A DNA stretch of 64,000 nucleotides from Clavibacter lycopersici (GCF_003576405.1 NZ_QWGT01000001.1:1-64000), one strand, 5' to 3'. Positions 18,863 to 33,976 are shown, counted from the stretch's first letter. A program made the numbers and translations. Notes: generated by a model from the sequence alone, not told the origin.

Positions 18863-20317
18863 ATGACAATCGCAACGACCGACAAGGCGCCCAAGCAGGT
18901 CGCGATCAACGACATCGGATCTGCTGAGGACTTCCTCGCCGCGGTCGAGAAGACACTGAAGTTCTTCAACGACGGAGACCTCATCGAGGGCACCGTCGTG
19001 AAGATCGATCGGGACGAGGTCCTGATCGACGTCGGCTACAAGACCGAGGGCGTCATCCCCTCGCGTGAGCTGTCCATCAAGCACGACGTGGATCCCACGG
19101 AGGTCGTCAAGGTCGGCGACACCGTCGAGGCCCTCGTCCTCCAGAAGGAGGACAAGGAAGGCCGTCTGATCCTGTCCAAGAAGCGCGCGCAGTACGAGCG
19201 TGCGTGGGGCGACGTGGAGAAGATCAAGGAGTCCGACGGCGTCGTCACCGGCACCGTCATCGAGGTCGTCAAGGGCGGCCTCATCGTGGACATCGGCCTC
19301 CGCGGCTTCCTGCCCGCGTCGCTCATCGAGCTGCGCCGCGTCCGCGACCTCACGCCGTACCTCGGCCAGGAGATCGAGGCCAAGATCCTCGAGCTCGACA
19401 AGAACCGCAACAACGTGGTCCTGTCGCGCCGTGCCCTGCTCGAGCAGACGCAGTCCGAGAGCCGCAGCACGTTCCTCAACAACCTCCAGAAGGGCCAGGT
19501 CCGCAAGGGAGTGGTCTCCTCGATCGTCAACTTCGGTGCGTTCGTGGACCTGGGCGGCGTCGACGGACTCGTGCACGTCTCCGAGCTCAGCTGGAAGCAC
19601 ATCGAGCACGCCAGCGAGGTCGTCGAGGTGGGCCAGGAGGTGACCGTCGAGATCCTCGAGGTCGACCTGGACCGCGAGCGCGTCTCGCTGTCGCTCAAGG
19701 CGACGCAGGAGGACCCGTGGCAGGTCTTCGCCCGCACGCACGCCATCGGCCAGGTCGCGCCCGGCAAGGTCACCAAGCTGGTGCCGTTCGGTGCGTTCGT
19801 CCGCGTGGCCGAGGGCATCGAGGGCCTGGTGCACATCTCCGAGCTCTCCGGCAAGCACGTCGAGCTCGCGGAGCAGGTCGTGTCCGTCGGCGACGAGGTG
19901 TTCGTCAAGGTCATCGACATCGACCTCGAGCGTCGCCGCATCTCGCTGAGCCTCAAGCAGGCCAACGACGGCGTCGACCCCGAGGGCACCGAGTTCGACC
20001 CGGCCCTCTACGGCATGCTCACCGAGTACGACGACCAGGGGAACTACAAGTACCCCGAGGGCTTCGACCCGGAGACCAACGAGTGGAAGGAAGGCTTCGA
20101 GTCGCAGCGCGAGACCTGGGAGCAGCAGTACGCCGCAGCCCAGGCCCGCTGGGAGGCCCACAAGAAGCAGGTCGCGGCGGCAGCCGAGGCCGAGGCGGCC
20201 GACACGGGCATCACGTCCGCCGGCCCCGGCTTCACGAGTGACACGACGGGCGCCGGCACGCTGGCGGACGACGAGAGCCTCGCCGCCCTGCGCGAGAAGC
20301 TGTCCAGCTCGAAGTAG
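18863..20317 (+). CDS. rpsA: 30S ribosomal protein S1
   Basis: Binds mRNA on the small subunit. 484 residues with four S1 RNA-binding repeats starting near residues 38, 123, 210 and 296; repeats 3 and 4 are the most canonical (GAFVDLGGVDGLVHVSELSW). E. coli S1 has six repeats, and four is usual in Actinobacteria. The tail after about residue 375 is acidic, then alanine-rich and probably disordered. Codon choice is more biased than in neighbours, as expected for high expression. Own promoter, a leader of about 100 nt and a strong terminator make it a single-gene unit. Confidence 0.98.
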   Translation: MTIATTDKAPKQVAINDIGSAEDFLAAVEKTLKFFNDGDLIEGTVVKIDRDEVLIDVGYKTEGVIPSRELSIKHDVDPTEVVKVGDTVEALVLQKEDKEGRLILSKKRAQYERAWGDVEKIKESDGVVTGTVIEVVKGGLIVDIGLRGFLPASLIELRRVRDLTPYLGQEIEAKILELDKNRNNVVLSRRALLEQTQSESRSTFLNNLQKGQVRKGVVSSIVNFGAFVDLGGVDGLVHVSELSWKHIEHASEVVEVGQEVTVEILEVDLDRERVSLSLKATQEDPWQVFARTHAIGQVAPGKVTKLVPFGAFVRVAEGIEGLVHISELSGKHVELAEQVVSVGDEVFVKVIDIDLERRRISLSLKQANDGVDPEGTEFDPALYGMLTEYDDQGNYKYPEGFDPETNEWKEGFESQRETWEQQYAAAQARWEAHKKQVAAAAEAEAADTGITSAGPGFTSDTTGAGTLADDESLAALREKLSSSK

Positions 20318-20355
20318 CACGTCCAGCACGACGCGGGCATCGCCCGCACCACGAC

Positions 20356-20386
20356 GAGGCCGCTCTCCCTTCGGGAGGGCGGCCTC
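20356..20386 (+). terminator. rpsA terminator
   Basis: A 14-bp stem (20356-20369 with 20373-20386, one G-U pair) with a TTC loop, 38 nt after the rpsA stop codon. Confidence 0.8.
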
Positions 20387-20435
20387 CGTCGTCCCCCGGG
20401 CACGGCGCCCGGGTCGGCAGGGCGCGCGCCGCGCC

Positions 20436-20441
20436 TAGGCT
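20436..20441 (+). promoter_or_regulatory. -10 box TAGGCT, leaderless start of coaE
   Basis: TAGGCT ends 6 nt before the coaE ATG, with GGATCC between. No Shine-Dalgarno site. Confidence 0.55.
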
Positions 20442-20447
20442 GGATCC

Positions 20448-21062
20448 ATGCAGCTGATCGGACTGACGGGCGGCATCGCCGCGGGCAAGACGGTGGTGGC
20501 CGACCGGCTGGCGGAGCTCGGCGCCGTGCGCATCGACGCGGACCGCCTGGCCCGCGAGGTCGTGGAGCCCGGCACGCCGGCCCTCGCGGAGATCGCCCGA
20601 CGCTTCGGCCCCGGCGTGATCGCCTCCGACGGCTCCCTCGACCGGCCCGCGCTCGGTGCCGTCGTGTTCCAGGATGCGGACGCGCGCCGCGACCTCGAGG
20701 CGATCACCCATCCCGCCGTGCGGGCGCTGTCGGCCGAGCGCATGGCCGCGGCGGGGGAGGCGGATCCGGACGCGGTCGTCGTCTACGACATCCCGCTCCT
20801 CGTGGAGTCCGGCCGCGTCGACGAGTTCGACCGGATCGTCGTGGTGCACGCGCCTCGCGAGGAGCGTGTCCGCCGCCTCGTCGAGCTCCGCGGGATGCTG
20901 CCCGAGGAGGCCGAGCGCCGGATCGCCTCGCAGGCGACCGACGGCGAGCGGCTGGCTGTCGCCGACGACGTCATCGACTCCGGCGTCTCGCTCGCGTCGA
21001 CGCTCGCGCAGACGGATCGGCTCTGGGCGAACCTGTCCGACGGTGTCGGTGGCCGCTCGTAG
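20448..21062 (+). CDS. coaE: Dephospho-CoA kinase
   Basis: Last step of coenzyme A synthesis: phosphorylates the 3' hydroxyl of dephospho-CoA. 204 residues, single domain. The P-loop GGIAAGKT is at residues 6-13, followed by RIDADRLARE and VVYDIPLLVESG, all typical. No C-terminal GrpB-like fusion as found in mycobacterial CoaE. The TAG stop forms the first bases of the uvrB -10 box. The position between rpsA and uvrB is conserved in Actinobacteria. Confidence 0.95.
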   Translation: MQLIGLTGGIAAGKTVVADRLAELGAVRIDADRLAREVVEPGTPALAEIARRFGPGVIASDGSLDRPALGAVVFQDADARRDLEAITHPAVRALSAERMAAAGEADPDAVVVYDIPLLVESGRVDEFDRIVVVHAPREERVRRLVELRGMLPEEAERRIASQATDGERLAVADDVIDSGVSLASTLAQTDRLWANLSDGVGGRS

Positions 21063-21065
21063 GCT
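21060..21065 (+). promoter_or_regulatory. -10 box TAGGCT of uvrB overlapping the coaE stop codon
   Basis: The first three bases are the coaE stop TAG. The box ends 6 nt before the uvrB ATG, so uvrB likely has its own leaderless transcript. Confidence 0.5.
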
Positions 21066-21071
21066 GATGAC

Positions 21072-23138
21072 ATGCAGCCCACCCGTTCCGTGCGTCCGTT
21101 CAAGGTCGTCAGCGACTACTCCCCGAGCGGCGACCAGCCCACGGCCATCGCGGAGCTGGCGGGCCGGGTCAACGCCGGCGAGCCCGACGTCGTGCTCCTC
21201 GGCGCCACGGGAACCGGCAAGTCGGCCACGGCTGCCTGGCTCATCGAGCAGGTCCAGCGGCCCACGCTGATCCTCGCGCACAACAAGACGCTGGCCGCCC
21301 AGCTCGCCACGGAGTTCCGCGAGCTCATGCCGGACAACGCGGTCGAGTACTTCGTCTCGTACTACGACTACTACCAGCCGGAGGCCTACGTCCCGCAGAC
21401 GGACACCTTCATCGAGAAGGACTCGTCGGTCAACGCCGAGGTCGAGCGCCTCCGCCACTCCACCACCAACTCGCTGCTCAGCCGCCGCGACGTCGTGGTG
21501 GTCAGCACGGTGTCATGCATCTACGGCCTCGGCCAGCCCGAGCAGTACATGAACGCCATGGTCGCGCTGCAGGTGGGCATGCAGATCAACCGCGACACCC
21601 TCATCCGCAAGTTCGTCTCCATGCAGTACCAGCGCAACGACGTCGACTTCTCGCGCGGCAACTTCCGCGTGCGCGGCGACACCATCGAGATCATCCCGAT
21701 GTACGAGGAGCTGGCCATCCGCATCGAGATGTTCGGCGACGAGATCGAGGCGCTGTACCAGCTGCACCCGCTCACGGGAGACGTGGTCCGCAAGATGGAC
21801 TCCGTGTCGGTGTTCCCGGGCTCGCACTACGTGGCGGAGACCGAGGTCATGCAGCGGGCCATCGGCACCATCCAGCAGGAGCTCGAGGAGCGGCTCGCCG
21901 TCCTGGAGCGCGAGGGGAAGCTGCTCGAGGCCCAGCGCCTGCGCATGCGCACCAACTTCGACATCGAGATGATGCAGCAGATCGGCTTCTGCTCCGGCAT
22001 CGAGAACTACTCGCGGCACATCGACGGGCGCGACGCGGGGGAGGCCCCGCACTGCCTGCTCGACTACTTCCCGGACGACTTCCTCGTCGTCATCGACGAG
22101 TCGCACGTCACCGTGCCGCAGATCGGCGCCATGTTCGAGGGCGACTCGTCGCGCAAGCGCACGCTCGTCGAGCACGGCTTCCGCCTGCCCAGCGCCCTCG
22201 ACAACCGACCGCTGAAGTGGAACGAGTTCACCGAGCGCGTGCCGCAGACCGTGTACATGTCGGCGACGCCCGGCAAGTACGAGCTCGGCATGGGCGACGG
22301 GGTCGTGGAGCAGATCATCCGCCCCACCGGCCTCATCGACCCGGCCATCGTCGTCAAGCCCACCAAGGGCCAGATCGACGACCTGCTCGAGCAGATCCGC
22401 ATCCGCGTGGAGAAGGACGAGCGCATCCTCGTCACCACGCTCACCAAGAAGATGGCGGAGGAGCTCACCGACTACTTCGCCGAGGCGGGTGTGCGGGTGC
22501 GCTACCTGCACTCGGACGTCGACACCCTGCGGCGCGTCGAGCTGCTCAGCGAGCTGCGCGCCGGCGTGTACGACGTGCTGGTCGGCATCAACCTCCTCCG
22601 CGAGGGCCTCGACCTGCCCGAGGTGTCGCTCGTCGCCATCCTCGACGCGGACAAGGAGGGATTCCTCCGGTCGTCGACGTCGCTCATCCAGACCATCGGC
22701 CGCGCGGCCCGCAACGTGTCCGGCGAGGTGCACATGTACGCGGACGTCCTCACCGACAGCATGAAGCGCGCCATCGAGGAGACCGACCGGCGCCGCGAGA
22801 AGCAGGTCGCCTACAACACCGAGCACGGCATCGACCCCACGCCGCTGCGGAAGCGGATCGCCGACATCACCGAGATCCTGGCGCGCGAGGGCGAGGACAC
22901 GAAGAAGATGCTCGAGGGGCGCGGCGGCGGCAAGCGCTCGCCCACCCCCAACCTGCGGCGCGAGGGCAAGGCAGCCGCAGGGGCGAACGAGCTGGAGACG
23001 ATCATCTCCGACCTCAACGACCAGATGCTGCAGGCCGCCGGCGAGCTGAAGTTCGAGCTGGCCGCGCGCCTCCGCGACGAGCTGGGCGACCTGAAGCGCG
23101 AGCTGCGGCAGATGGAGAAGGCCGGCCACCTGTCCTGA
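21072..23138 (+). CDS. uvrB: Excinuclease ABC subunit B
   Basis: Damage verification helicase of nucleotide excision repair. 688 residues. Walker A GATGTGKS lies near residue 42, the beta-hairpin region holds [15 protein letters not shown]-type sequence, the Walker B-like motif is VVIDESHV, and helicase motifs [14 protein letters not shown] and [10 protein letters not shown] lie in the C-terminal RecA domain. A UVR domain near residues 640-680 binds UvrC. It sits 9 nt after coaE and before uvrA, and uvrC follows uvrA. Confidence 0.98.
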   Translation: MQPTRSVRPFKVVSDYSPSGDQPTAIAELAGRVNAGEPDVVLLGATGTGKSATAAWLIEQVQRPTLILAHNKTLAAQLATEFRELMPDNAVEYFVSYYDYYQPEAYVPQTDTFIEKDSSVNAEVERLRHSTTNSLLSRRDVVVVSTVSCIYGLGQPEQYMNAMVALQVGMQINRDTLIRKFVSMQYQRNDVDFSRGNFRVRGDTIEIIPMYEELAIRIEMFGDEIEALYQLHPLTGDVVRKMDSVSVFPGSHYVAETEVMQRAIGTIQQELEERLAVLEREGKLLEAQRLRMRTNFDIEMMQQIGFCSGIENYSRHIDGRDAGEAPHCLLDYFPDDFLVVIDESHVTVPQIGAMFEGDSSRKRTLVEHGFRLPSALDNRPLKWNEFTERVPQTVYMSATPGKYELGMGDGVVEQIIRPTGLIDPAIVVKPTKGQIDDLLEQIRIRVEKDERILVTTLTKKMAEELTDYFAEAGVRVRYLHSDVDTLRRVELLSELRAGVYDVLVGINLLREGLDLPEVSLVAILDADKEGFLRSSTSLIQTIGRAARNVSGEVHMYADVLTDSMKRAIEETDRRREKQVAYNTEHGIDPTPLRKRIADITEILAREGEDTKKMLEGRGGGKRSPTPNLRREGKAAAGANELETIISDLNDQMLQAAGELKFELAARLRDELGDLKRELRQMEKAGHLS

Positions 23139-23205
23139 TCGCGGCGGGCACGGGTCGGGCGGGAGCCGCCTGACCCGTGCCGTCCTCGGTGTCGGTGGCG
23201 ACGCA

Positions 23206-23211
23206 TACGAT
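23206..23211 (+). promoter_or_regulatory. -10 box TACGAT, leaderless start of uvrA
   Basis: TACGAT ends 6 nt before the uvrA GTG. I did not find an obvious LexA (SOS) box in the 79-nt gap between uvrB and uvrA. Confidence 0.5.
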
Positions 23212-23217
23212 GGACGG

Positions 23218-26138
<2,921 letters not shown>

Positions 26139-26139
<1 letters not shown>

Positions 26140-28067
26140 TGGCCCGCACCGACACCGTCGGTTACCGTCCGGCGGCCGGGGAGATCCCCACGTCGCCGGG
26201 CGTCTACCGCTTCCGCGACGCCGCGGACCGCGTGCTCTACGTGGGCAAGGCGAACAACCTGCGCGCCCGGCTCGCGAACTACTTCGCGCCGCTGGAGAGC
26301 CTGCACGAGCGCACCCGGCGCATGGTCACCTCCGCGGCCGGCGTCGAGTGGACCGTGGTCGGCAGCGAGTTCGAGGCGCTCCAACTCGAGTTCACGTGGA
26401 TCAAGGAGTTCGACCCGCCCTTCAACGTCAAGTTCCGCGACGACAAGTCGTACCCGTACCTGGCGGTCACGCTCGGCGAGGACTACCCGCGGGTCATGGT
26501 CACCCGCAACCGCAAGATCCGCGGCGCCAAGTACTTCGGCCCGTACACGAAGGTCTGGGCCATCCGCGAGACGGTCGACCACCTGCTCAAGGTGTTCCCG
26601 ATGCGGTCCTGCTCGGAGAGCACCTTCAAGCGCGCGCGGCAGACGAACCGCCCGTGCCTGCTCGGCGACATCGGCCGCTGCGCGGCCCCGTGCGTCGGCC
26701 GCGTCTCGGAGGAGGAGCACCGCGAGATCGCGGACGACTTCGTGAGCTTCATGGCGGGCAACGACTCGAAGTACGTGGGCCAGCTCACGCAGCGGATGAA
26801 GGACGCCGCCGCCGAGATGGACTACGAGGCCGCCGCCCGGCACCGCGACGACATCGGCGCGCTCGAGGCCGCCCTCTCCAAGACCGCGGTCGTGTTCGAC
26901 GACCGGGTGGACGCGGACGTCTTCGGCATCGCCGCAGACGAGCTCGCGGCCGCCGTCCAGCAGTTCATGGTCCGCGGCGGCCGCATCCGCGGCACGCGCA
27001 CCTGGGTGGTCGACAAGGAGCTCGACATCGGGATCGGCGAGCTGGTCGAGACGGTCCTGCACAACGCCTACGAGGACGAGGCGCACCCTCCCCGCGAGGT
27101 CCTCGTGCCCGAGCTGCCCGCCGACGCCGCCGAGCTCGAGCTGTGGCTCAGCCAGCGCCGCGCCGCGGGGGAGGACGACGGCACCGTGCGCCGCGGTCGC
27201 CCGAGCTCGTGGCAGGTCGACCTCCGGGTGGCCCAGCGCGGCGACAAGGCCGCGCTCGCGCACACCGCCGCCACCAACGCGCAGAACGCGCTCATGCTCT
27301 ACAAGACGCGCCGCAGCTCCGACTTCACCACGCGGTCGAAGGCCCTCGCCGACATCCAGGAGGCGCTCGGCATGCCCGACGCGCCGCTGCGGATGGAGTG
27401 CTACGACGTGTCGCACCTCAGCGGCACCAACATCGTCGCGTCCATGGTCGTCTTCGAGGACGGCCTGCCGCGCAAGGACCAGTACCGCCGCTTCAACATC
27501 GCCGACTCCACGGACGACACCGAGTCGATCCATCAGGTCATCACCCGCCGGCTCGCCTACCTGGGCAAGGAGGCGGAGGTACCGGCCGACGCCGCTCCGC
27601 CCGAGCTCGGCGAGGCGCCGCCCGTGAACAAGTTCTCCTACAGCCCGAACCTGCTCATCGTCGACGGCGGGCAGCCGCAGGTCGCCGCCGCCCAGCGGGC
27701 GCTGGAGGAGTCGGGCGTCACCGGGATCCAGCTGGCGGGCATCGCGAAGCGCCTCGAGGAGATCTGGCTGCCGGACTCCGACTACCCGATCATCCTGCCG
27801 CGCAACAGCGACGCGCTCTTCCTCATCCAGCGCATCCGCGACGAGGCCCACCGCTTCGCCATCACGCACCAGCGGGCCCGCCGCAAGCGCGACATCACGT
27901 CGGTGCTCAACGAGATCCCGGGGCTCGGGCCGTCGCGCGTGCAGCGGCTGCTGCAGCAGTTCGGATCCGTCGCGAAGCTGAAGCAGGCCGAGGTCGAGGA
28001 GATCGCCGCGGTCCGCACCATCGGCCCGACGCTCGCGCAGGCTGTCTACGAGCGCCTGCGCACGTGA
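26139..28067 (+). CDS. uvrC: Excinuclease ABC subunit C
   Basis: Makes both incisions in nucleotide excision repair. 642 residues: GIY-YIG nuclease at the N-terminus (PGVYRF and [10 protein letters not shown], about residues 20-100), a UVR domain for UvrB contact near 205-240, an RNase H-like nuclease domain ([13 protein letters not shown]), and a C-terminal helix-hairpin-helix ([16 protein letters not shown]). The ATG shares its A with the uvrA stop, so translation is coupled. A hairpin follows 7 nt after the stop. Confidence 0.97.
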
Positions 28068-28074
28068 GCGTCAC

Positions 28075-28097
28075 CGGGATCCCCGTCGGGGGTCCCG
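28075..28097 (+). terminator. uvrC terminator
   Basis: A 10-bp stem (28075-28084 with 28088-28097, one G-U pair) and a GTC loop. It ends 2 nt before the rapZ -10 box. Confidence 0.6.
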
Positions 28098-28099
28098 CC

Positions 28100-28105
28100 T
28101 AGACT
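28100..28105 (+). promoter_or_regulatory. -10 box TAGACT of rapZ
   Basis: TAGACT follows the uvrC hairpin; a 39-nt stretch with GAGAGG precedes the ATG. Here the mRNA should have a normal leader. Confidence 0.45.
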
Positions 28106-28144
28106 CGGACCCATCGACCCGCACGACGAGAGGTGCATGCCCGC

Positions 28145-29020
28145 ATGAGCGTGGAGATCCCCCAGCAGGACGTCATGATCGTGACGGGGATGTCCGGCGC
28201 GGGCCGCTCCACCGTCGGCAACGCGCTGGAGGACCTCGGCTGGTACGTCGTCGACAACCTCCCGCCGCAGATGCTCAAGCCGCTCGTCGAGCTGGCCGGC
28301 CGCGCCGGCACCTCGCTGCCGAAGATCGCGGCCGTCGTCGACGTCCGTGGCGGCGACTTCTTCTCGGAGCTCCGCGACATCCTGCAGACCTTCGGCACGG
28401 GCCCTCGGCTGCGGGTCCTCTTCCTCGAGGCCACCGATGCGGCGCTCGTGCGGCGCTTCGAGCAGGTGCGCCGCCCGCACCCGCTGCAGGGCAACGGCAC
28501 GCTCCTCGACGGCATCGCGGCCGAGCGCGCGCGCATGATCGAGATCCGCGAGGCCAGCGACCTCGTCATCGACACGTCCGAGCTCAACATTCACCAGCTC
28601 GCCACGACCATCACCGAGCAGTTCAGCGGCGCCGACGACGCGGGCGTGCGCGTCACCGTCATGAGCTTCGGCTTCAAGTACGGCACGCCCGCTGACGCCG
28701 ACATGGTGGCGGACATGCGCTTCCTCCCCAACCCGTTCTGGACCCCGGAGCTGCGCCCGCTCACCGGCCGGGACAAGGCCGTCAGCGAGTACGTGCTGGG
28801 CCAGGAGGGCGCCGAGGAGTTCGTCCACGCGTACGCCAAGGCGCTCGCGCCGGTGCTCGCGGGGTATCAGCGGGAGAACAAGAGACACGCTACGATCGCT
28901 ATCGGCTGTACCGGCGGCAAGCACCGCTCGGTAGCCGTCGCCGAGGAGCTCTCCAGCCTCCTCCGCGCCCTTCCCGGCGTCGCTGTCAGCACCAAGCACC
29001 GCGACCTCGGCCGGGAGTAG
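28145..29020 (+). CDS. rapZ: RapZ-family nucleotide-binding protein
   Basis: 291 residues. Walker [10 protein letters not shown] is at residues 15-23; the C-terminal half contains [17 protein letters not shown] and CTGGKHRSV, all family hallmarks. In E. coli RapZ is an adaptor for RNase E decay of the GlmZ RNA; in Actinobacteria the role is less clear, as the GlmY/GlmZ RNAs are absent. ATG at 28145 is used because GAGAGG lies a suitable distance ahead; GTG at 28133 would add four residues. It is 29 nt from whiA, the standard partner, but yvcK is missing between them. Confidence 0.92.
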   Translation: MSVEIPQQDVMIVTGMSGAGRSTVGNALEDLGWYVVDNLPPQMLKPLVELAGRAGTSLPKIAAVVDVRGGDFFSELRDILQTFGTGPRLRVLFLEATDAALVRRFEQVRRPHPLQGNGTLLDGIAAERARMIEIREASDLVIDTSELNIHQLATTITEQFSGADDAGVRVTVMSFGFKYGTPADADMVADMRFLPNPFWTPELRPLTGRDKAVSEYVLGQEGAEEFVHAYAKALAPVLAGYQRENKRHATIAIGCTGGKHRSVAVAEELSSLLRALPGVAVSTKHRDLGRE

Positions 29021-29049
29021 GGCACCCATCTCATCAAGGGAGTAAGCAT

Positions 29050-30030
29050 TTGCCTCTGACCTCGGACGTCAAGGAAGAACTGTCACGCGTCGAGGTCAGC
29101 AAGACCACGGTGAGGGCTGCCGAGCTGGCCACCATCCTCCGCTTCTCCGGCGGTCTGCACCTCATCTCGAACCGCATCGCCGTCGAGTCCGAGCTGGACA
29201 CGCCGCTCCTCGCGCGCCGCGTCCGCAAGGACCTCGCCGAGCTCTACGGGGTGCGCAGCGACATCTCCGTCATCCCCGCATCCGGCATGCGCCGCGCCAC
29301 CCACTACCTGGTCCGGGTCATGGAGGGCGGCGAGACGCTCGCCCGCCAGACCGGCCTGCTCGACGCGCGCCGCCGCCCCATCCGCGGCCTGCCGAACCGC
29401 CTCACCACGGGCTCCCGCGAGGAGATCGCGGCCGTCTGGCGCGGCGCGTTCCTCGCCGCGGGCACGCTCACGGATCCCGGTCGCTCGGCCGCGCTCGAGG
29501 TCACCTGCCCCGGCAACGAGGCCGCCATGGCGCTCGTCGGCGCGGCAGGCCGCCTCGACGTCAGCGCCAAGGCGCGCGAGGTCCGCGGCGTCCACCGCGT
29601 CGTCATCCGCGACGGCGACGCCATCGGCCAGATGCTGCGGGTCATGGGCGCGCAGGGCACGGTCGTGAACTGGGAGGAGATGCGCCAGCGCCGCGAGGTG
29701 CGCGCCACCGCGAACCGCCTCGTCAACTTCGACGACGCGAACCTGCGCCGCTCCGCCCAGGCCGCCGTCGCCGCGTGCGCGCGCGTCGAGCGCGCCATGG
29801 AGATCCTCGGCCCGGACATCCCCGAGCACCTCAAGTACGCGGGCGACCTGCGCCTGCGCTTCCGCGACTCCAGCCTCGACGAGCTGGGCCACCACGCCGA
29901 CCCGCCCATGACGAAGGACGCCGTGGCCGGCCGCATCCGCCGCCTCCTCGCCATGGCCGACAAGAAGGCCGTCGACGAGGGCCTGCCCGGCACCGACGCG
30001 AACCTGCCCGCCGACCTCGACGACGTCTGA
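29050..30030 (+). CDS. whiA: Sporulation-type transcription regulator WhiA
   Basis: 326 residues: an N-terminal region related to LAGLIDADG homing endonucleases but without nuclease activity (about 1-200), and a C-terminal helix-turn-helix (about 240-315). In Streptomyces WhiA works with WhiB in the division switch; in non-sporulating Actinobacteria it is kept and probably affects cell division. The TTG start is decided by AGGGAGTAAGCA upstream and the standard N-terminus [13 protein letters not shown]. Next are sodA and gap, a common order. Confidence 0.96.
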   Translation: MPLTSDVKEELSRVEVSKTTVRAAELATILRFSGGLHLISNRIAVESELDTPLLARRVRKDLAELYGVRSDISVIPASGMRRATHYLVRVMEGGETLARQTGLLDARRRPIRGLPNRLTTGSREEIAAVWRGAFLAAGTLTDPGRSAALEVTCPGNEAAMALVGAAGRLDVSAKAREVRGVHRVVIRDGDAIGQMLRVMGAQGTVVNWEEMRQRREVRATANRLVNFDDANLRRSAQAAVAACARVERAMEILGPDIPEHLKYAGDLRLRFRDSSLDELGHHADPPMTKDAVAGRIRRLLAMADKKAVDEGLPGTDANLPADLDDV

Positions 30031-30130
30031 TCCGCCGAGCCCACGCCGACGCCGGACGCCTCCCGCGGCGCCCGGTCATCCGGCGGACGCCGGGCGTCAT
30101 CCGGCCAGGTGGCGCGGAGGGCCGCCGGAC

Positions 30131-30136
30131 TAGACT
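30131..30136 (+). promoter_or_regulatory. -10 box TAGACT of sodA
   Basis: TAGACT lies 64 nt before the sodA ATG. The leader contains a small CCGGCC/GGCCGG hairpin and a strong AAGAGGAG ribosome binding site. Confidence 0.5.
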
Positions 30137-30200
30137 CGATCCGTCACCCACCCCCGGCCTCAGGCCGGGAGCCCCCGGGCAATGAAGAGGAGATACACCT

Positions 30201-30827
30201 ATGGCTGACTACACTCTCGTCGACCTCCCGTACGACTACTCGGCCCTCGAGCCGAGCATCAGCGGCCGCATCATGGAGCTGCACCACGACAAGCACCACA
30301 AGACCTACGTCGACGGCGCGAACACCGCCCTCGTCAAGCTGCAGGAGGCGCGCGACGCTGGCGACCTGACCTTCGTCAACAAGCTGCAGAAGGACCTCGC
30401 GTTCAACCTCGCGGGCCACGTCAACCACACGGTGTTCTGGAACAACCTCAGCCCGGACGGCGGCGACAAGCCCACCGGCGAGCTCGCCGCGGCCATCGAC
30501 GAGTTCTTCGGCTCGTACGAGAAGTTCCAGGCGCACTTCACCGCGTCCGCCCTCGGCATCCAGGGCTCCGGATGGAGCATCCTCGCGTGGGACTCGCTCG
30601 GCCAGAAGCTCATCATCGAGCAGCTGTACGACCACCAGGGCAACCTCGCCGCGGCGACGGTGCCGATCCTGCTGCTCGACATGTGGGAGCACGCCTTCTA
30701 CCTCGACTACGTCAACGTCAAGGCCGACTACGTCAAGGCGTTCTGGAACATCGTCAACTGGGCCGACGTGCAGGCGCGCTTCGAGGCCGCCCGCACCAAG
30801 ACGCAGGGCCTCTTCCTCCTCTCGTAG
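30201..30827 (+). CDS. sodA: Superoxide dismutase, Fe/Mn family
   Basis: Converts superoxide to oxygen and hydrogen peroxide. 208 residues. Metal ligands are visible: His28 in LHHDKHH, a His in HVNHTVFW, and Asp and His in [11 protein letters not shown]. The QGSGW segment with a nearby Gly-rich loop suggests manganese or cambialistic use, but metal choice cannot be fixed by eye. No signal peptide, so cytosolic. A strong AAGAGGAG site 8 nt before the ATG and a perfect terminator suggest high single-gene expression. Confidence 0.97.
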   Translation: MADYTLVDLPYDYSALEPSISGRIMELHHDKHHKTYVDGANTALVKLQEARDAGDLTFVNKLQKDLAFNLAGHVNHTVFWNNLSPDGGDKPTGELAAAIDEFFGSYEKFQAHFTASALGIQGSGWSILAWDSLGQKLIIEQLYDHQGNLAAATVPILLLDMWEHAFYLDYVNVKADYVKAFWNIVNWADVQARFEAARTKTQGLFLLS

Positions 30828-31961
<1,134 letters not shown>

Positions 31962-31967
31962 CCGGCC

Positions 31968-33182
31968 GTGGCTCTCCGCACCATCGACTCCCTGGGGGAT
32001 CTCCGGGGCCGTCGCGTCATCGTGCGCTGCGACCTCAACGTCCCCCTGAAGGACGGCGTGATCGGTGACGACGGACGCATCCGCGCCTCGCTGGGGACCC
32101 TCGCGGGTCTCCGCGAGGCGGGTGCCCGCGTCGTCGTGATCTCCCACCTCGGCCGTCCCGACGGCACGCCCGACCAGAAGTACAGCCTGCGCCCCGTGGC
32201 GGCCCGCCTCGGCGAGCTGCTCGGCGAGGAGGTCGCGTTCGCGACCGACACCGTCGGCGACTCCGCCCACGCGGCCGTCGAGGCACTCACCGACGGCGAC
32301 GTGGTCGTGCTCGAGAACCTCCGCTTCCACGCGGAGGAGACGAGCAAGGACGAGGACGTGCGCGGTGGCTTCGCCGAGGCCGTCGCCGAGCTGGGAGACG
32401 CGTTCGTGTCCGACGGCTTCGGCGTCGTGCATCGGAAGCAGGCGAGCGTGTTCGAGCTCGCGTCGGCGCTCCCCAGCGCCGCCGGGTCGCTCATCGCGAG
32501 CGAGCTCGAGGTCCTCGACCGGCTGACGGAGAACCCGGAGCGTCCCTACACGGTCGTCCTCGGCGGATCCAAGGTGTCGGACAAGCTCGGCGTGATCGGG
32601 CATCTGCTGCCGCGCGTCGACTCGCTGCTCATCGGCGGCGGGATGCTGTTCACGTTCCTCAAGGCCCAGGGCCACGAGGTGGGTGCCAGCCTCCTCGAGG
32701 AGGACCAGATCGAGACCGTCAAGGGCTACCTGGCCGAGGCCGAGGAGCGCGGAGTGAAGATCGTGCTCCCCACCGACGTGGTCGTGGCCGACGGGTTCTC
32801 CGCCGACGCCGCGCACGAGGTCACCCGGGCCGACGCGATCGAGCAGACCCCCGCGGGCGCGAAGGGGCTCGGGCTCGACATCGGCCCCGAGACCGCCGAC
32901 GCGTTCGCGACCATCATCCGCGGCTCCACGACGGTGTTCTGGAACGGCCCCATGGGCGTCTTCGAGCTGGAGCCGTTCGCGGCCGGCACGAAGACGGTCG
33001 CCGAGGCGCTCACGCGCGTCGAGGGGCTCTCCGTGGTCGGCGGCGGCGACAGCGCCTCCGCGGTCCGCGCGCTCGGATTCGATGATGACCGCTTCGGTCA
33101 CATCTCGACCGGAGGCGGCGCGAGCCTCGAGTTCCTCGAGGGGAAGCGCCTGCCGGGACTGGAGGTCCTCGGATGGCAGTGA
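31968..33182 (+). CDS. pgk: Phosphoglycerate kinase
   Basis: Makes ATP from 1,3-bisphosphoglycerate. 404 residues, two Rossmann-like lobes. N-lobe [11 protein letters not shown] and SHLGRPDG bind substrate; C-lobe [19 protein letters not shown] and GGGDSASAV bind nucleotide. GTG start 6 nt after gap. The coding sequence overlaps tpiA by 10 nt. Confidence 0.98.
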   Translation: MALRTIDSLGDLRGRRVIVRCDLNVPLKDGVIGDDGRIRASLGTLAGLREAGARVVVISHLGRPDGTPDQKYSLRPVAARLGELLGEEVAFATDTVGDSAHAAVEALTDGDVVVLENLRFHAEETSKDEDVRGGFAEAVAELGDAFVSDGFGVVHRKQASVFELASALPSAAGSLIASELEVLDRLTENPERPYTVVLGGSKVSDKLGVIGHLLPRVDSLLIGGGMLFTFLKAQGHEVGASLLEEDQIETVKGYLAEAEERGVKIVLPTDVVVADGFSADAAHEVTRADAIEQTPAGAKGLGLDIGPETADAFATIIRGSTTVFWNGPMGVFELEPFAAGTKTVAEALTRVEGLSVVGGGDSASAVRALGFDDDRFGHISTGGGASLEFLEGKRLPGLEVLGWQ

Positions 33183-33976
33183 CCGATCGCCCGCAGGGGC
33201 GCACGCCCCTCATCGCGGGCAACTGGAAGATGAACCTGGATCACCTCCAGGCCATCGCCTTCGTGCAGAAGCTCGCGTGGAGCCTCAAGGACGCGAAGCA
33301 CGACTACCAGGAGGCGGAGGTCGCGGTGTTCCCGCCGGCCACCGACATCCGCAGCGTGCAGACGCTCGTCTCGGCCGACAAGCTCGAGCTGGCCTACGGC
33401 GCCCAGGACGTCTCCGAGCACGAGTCCGGCGCGTACACGGGAGAGATCTCGGCGGCGTTCCTGGCGCAGCTCGCCTGCAGGTACGTCATCGTCGGCCACT
33501 CCGAGCGGCGCACGCTGCACGGCGAGACCGATGAGCAGGTGGCCGCGAAGTCGGCCGCCGCCGTGAAGCAGGGCATCGTGCCGGTGATCTGCGTGGGCGA
33601 GACCGCGGCCGACCTCGAGGAGCACGGCGCCAGCGCCGTCCCCGTGGCCCAGCTGCGCGTCGCGCTCGGGGGGCTCCCGAAGGGCGCCGACGTGGTCGTC
33701 GCCTACGAGCCCGTCTGGGCCATCGGGTCCGGCCAGGCTGCCACGCCCGAGCAGGCGCAGCAGGTCGCCGCCCCGCTCCGCGCGGTCGTCGCCGAGCTCC
33801 TCGGCGACGAGGCGGCGAAGGCCACGCGGATCCTCTACGGCGGCTCGGTCAAGTCCGGCAACATCGCGGGCTTCCTCCGCGAGCCGGACGTCGACGGGGC
33901 CCTCGTCGGCGGCGCCAGCCTCGACGTGCAGGAGTTCTCCGCGATCGCGCGGTTCCGCTCGCACGTCGGCGTCTGA
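33173..33976 (+). CDS. tpiA: Triosephosphate isomerase
   Basis: Interconverts dihydroxyacetone phosphate and glyceraldehyde 3-phosphate. 267 residues, slightly long at the N-terminus. Catalytic Lys in AGNWKMN, His in VGHSERR, and Glu in [12 protein letters not shown] are all visible, as is the phosphate loop YGGSVKSGN. The ATG lies 10 nt inside pgk, so it depends on pgk translation. A GC hairpin follows at 33992. Confidence 0.98.
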   Translation: MAVTDRPQGRTPLIAGNWKMNLDHLQAIAFVQKLAWSLKDAKHDYQEAEVAVFPPATDIRSVQTLVSADKLELAYGAQDVSEHESGAYTGEISAAFLAQLACRYVIVGHSERRTLHGETDEQVAAKSAAAVKQGIVPVICVGETAADLEEHGASAVPVAQLRVALGGLPKGADVVVAYEPVWAIGSGQAATPEQAQQVAAPLRAVVAELLGDEAAKATRILYGGSVKSGNIAGFLREPDVDGALVGGASLDVQEFSAIARFRSHVGV

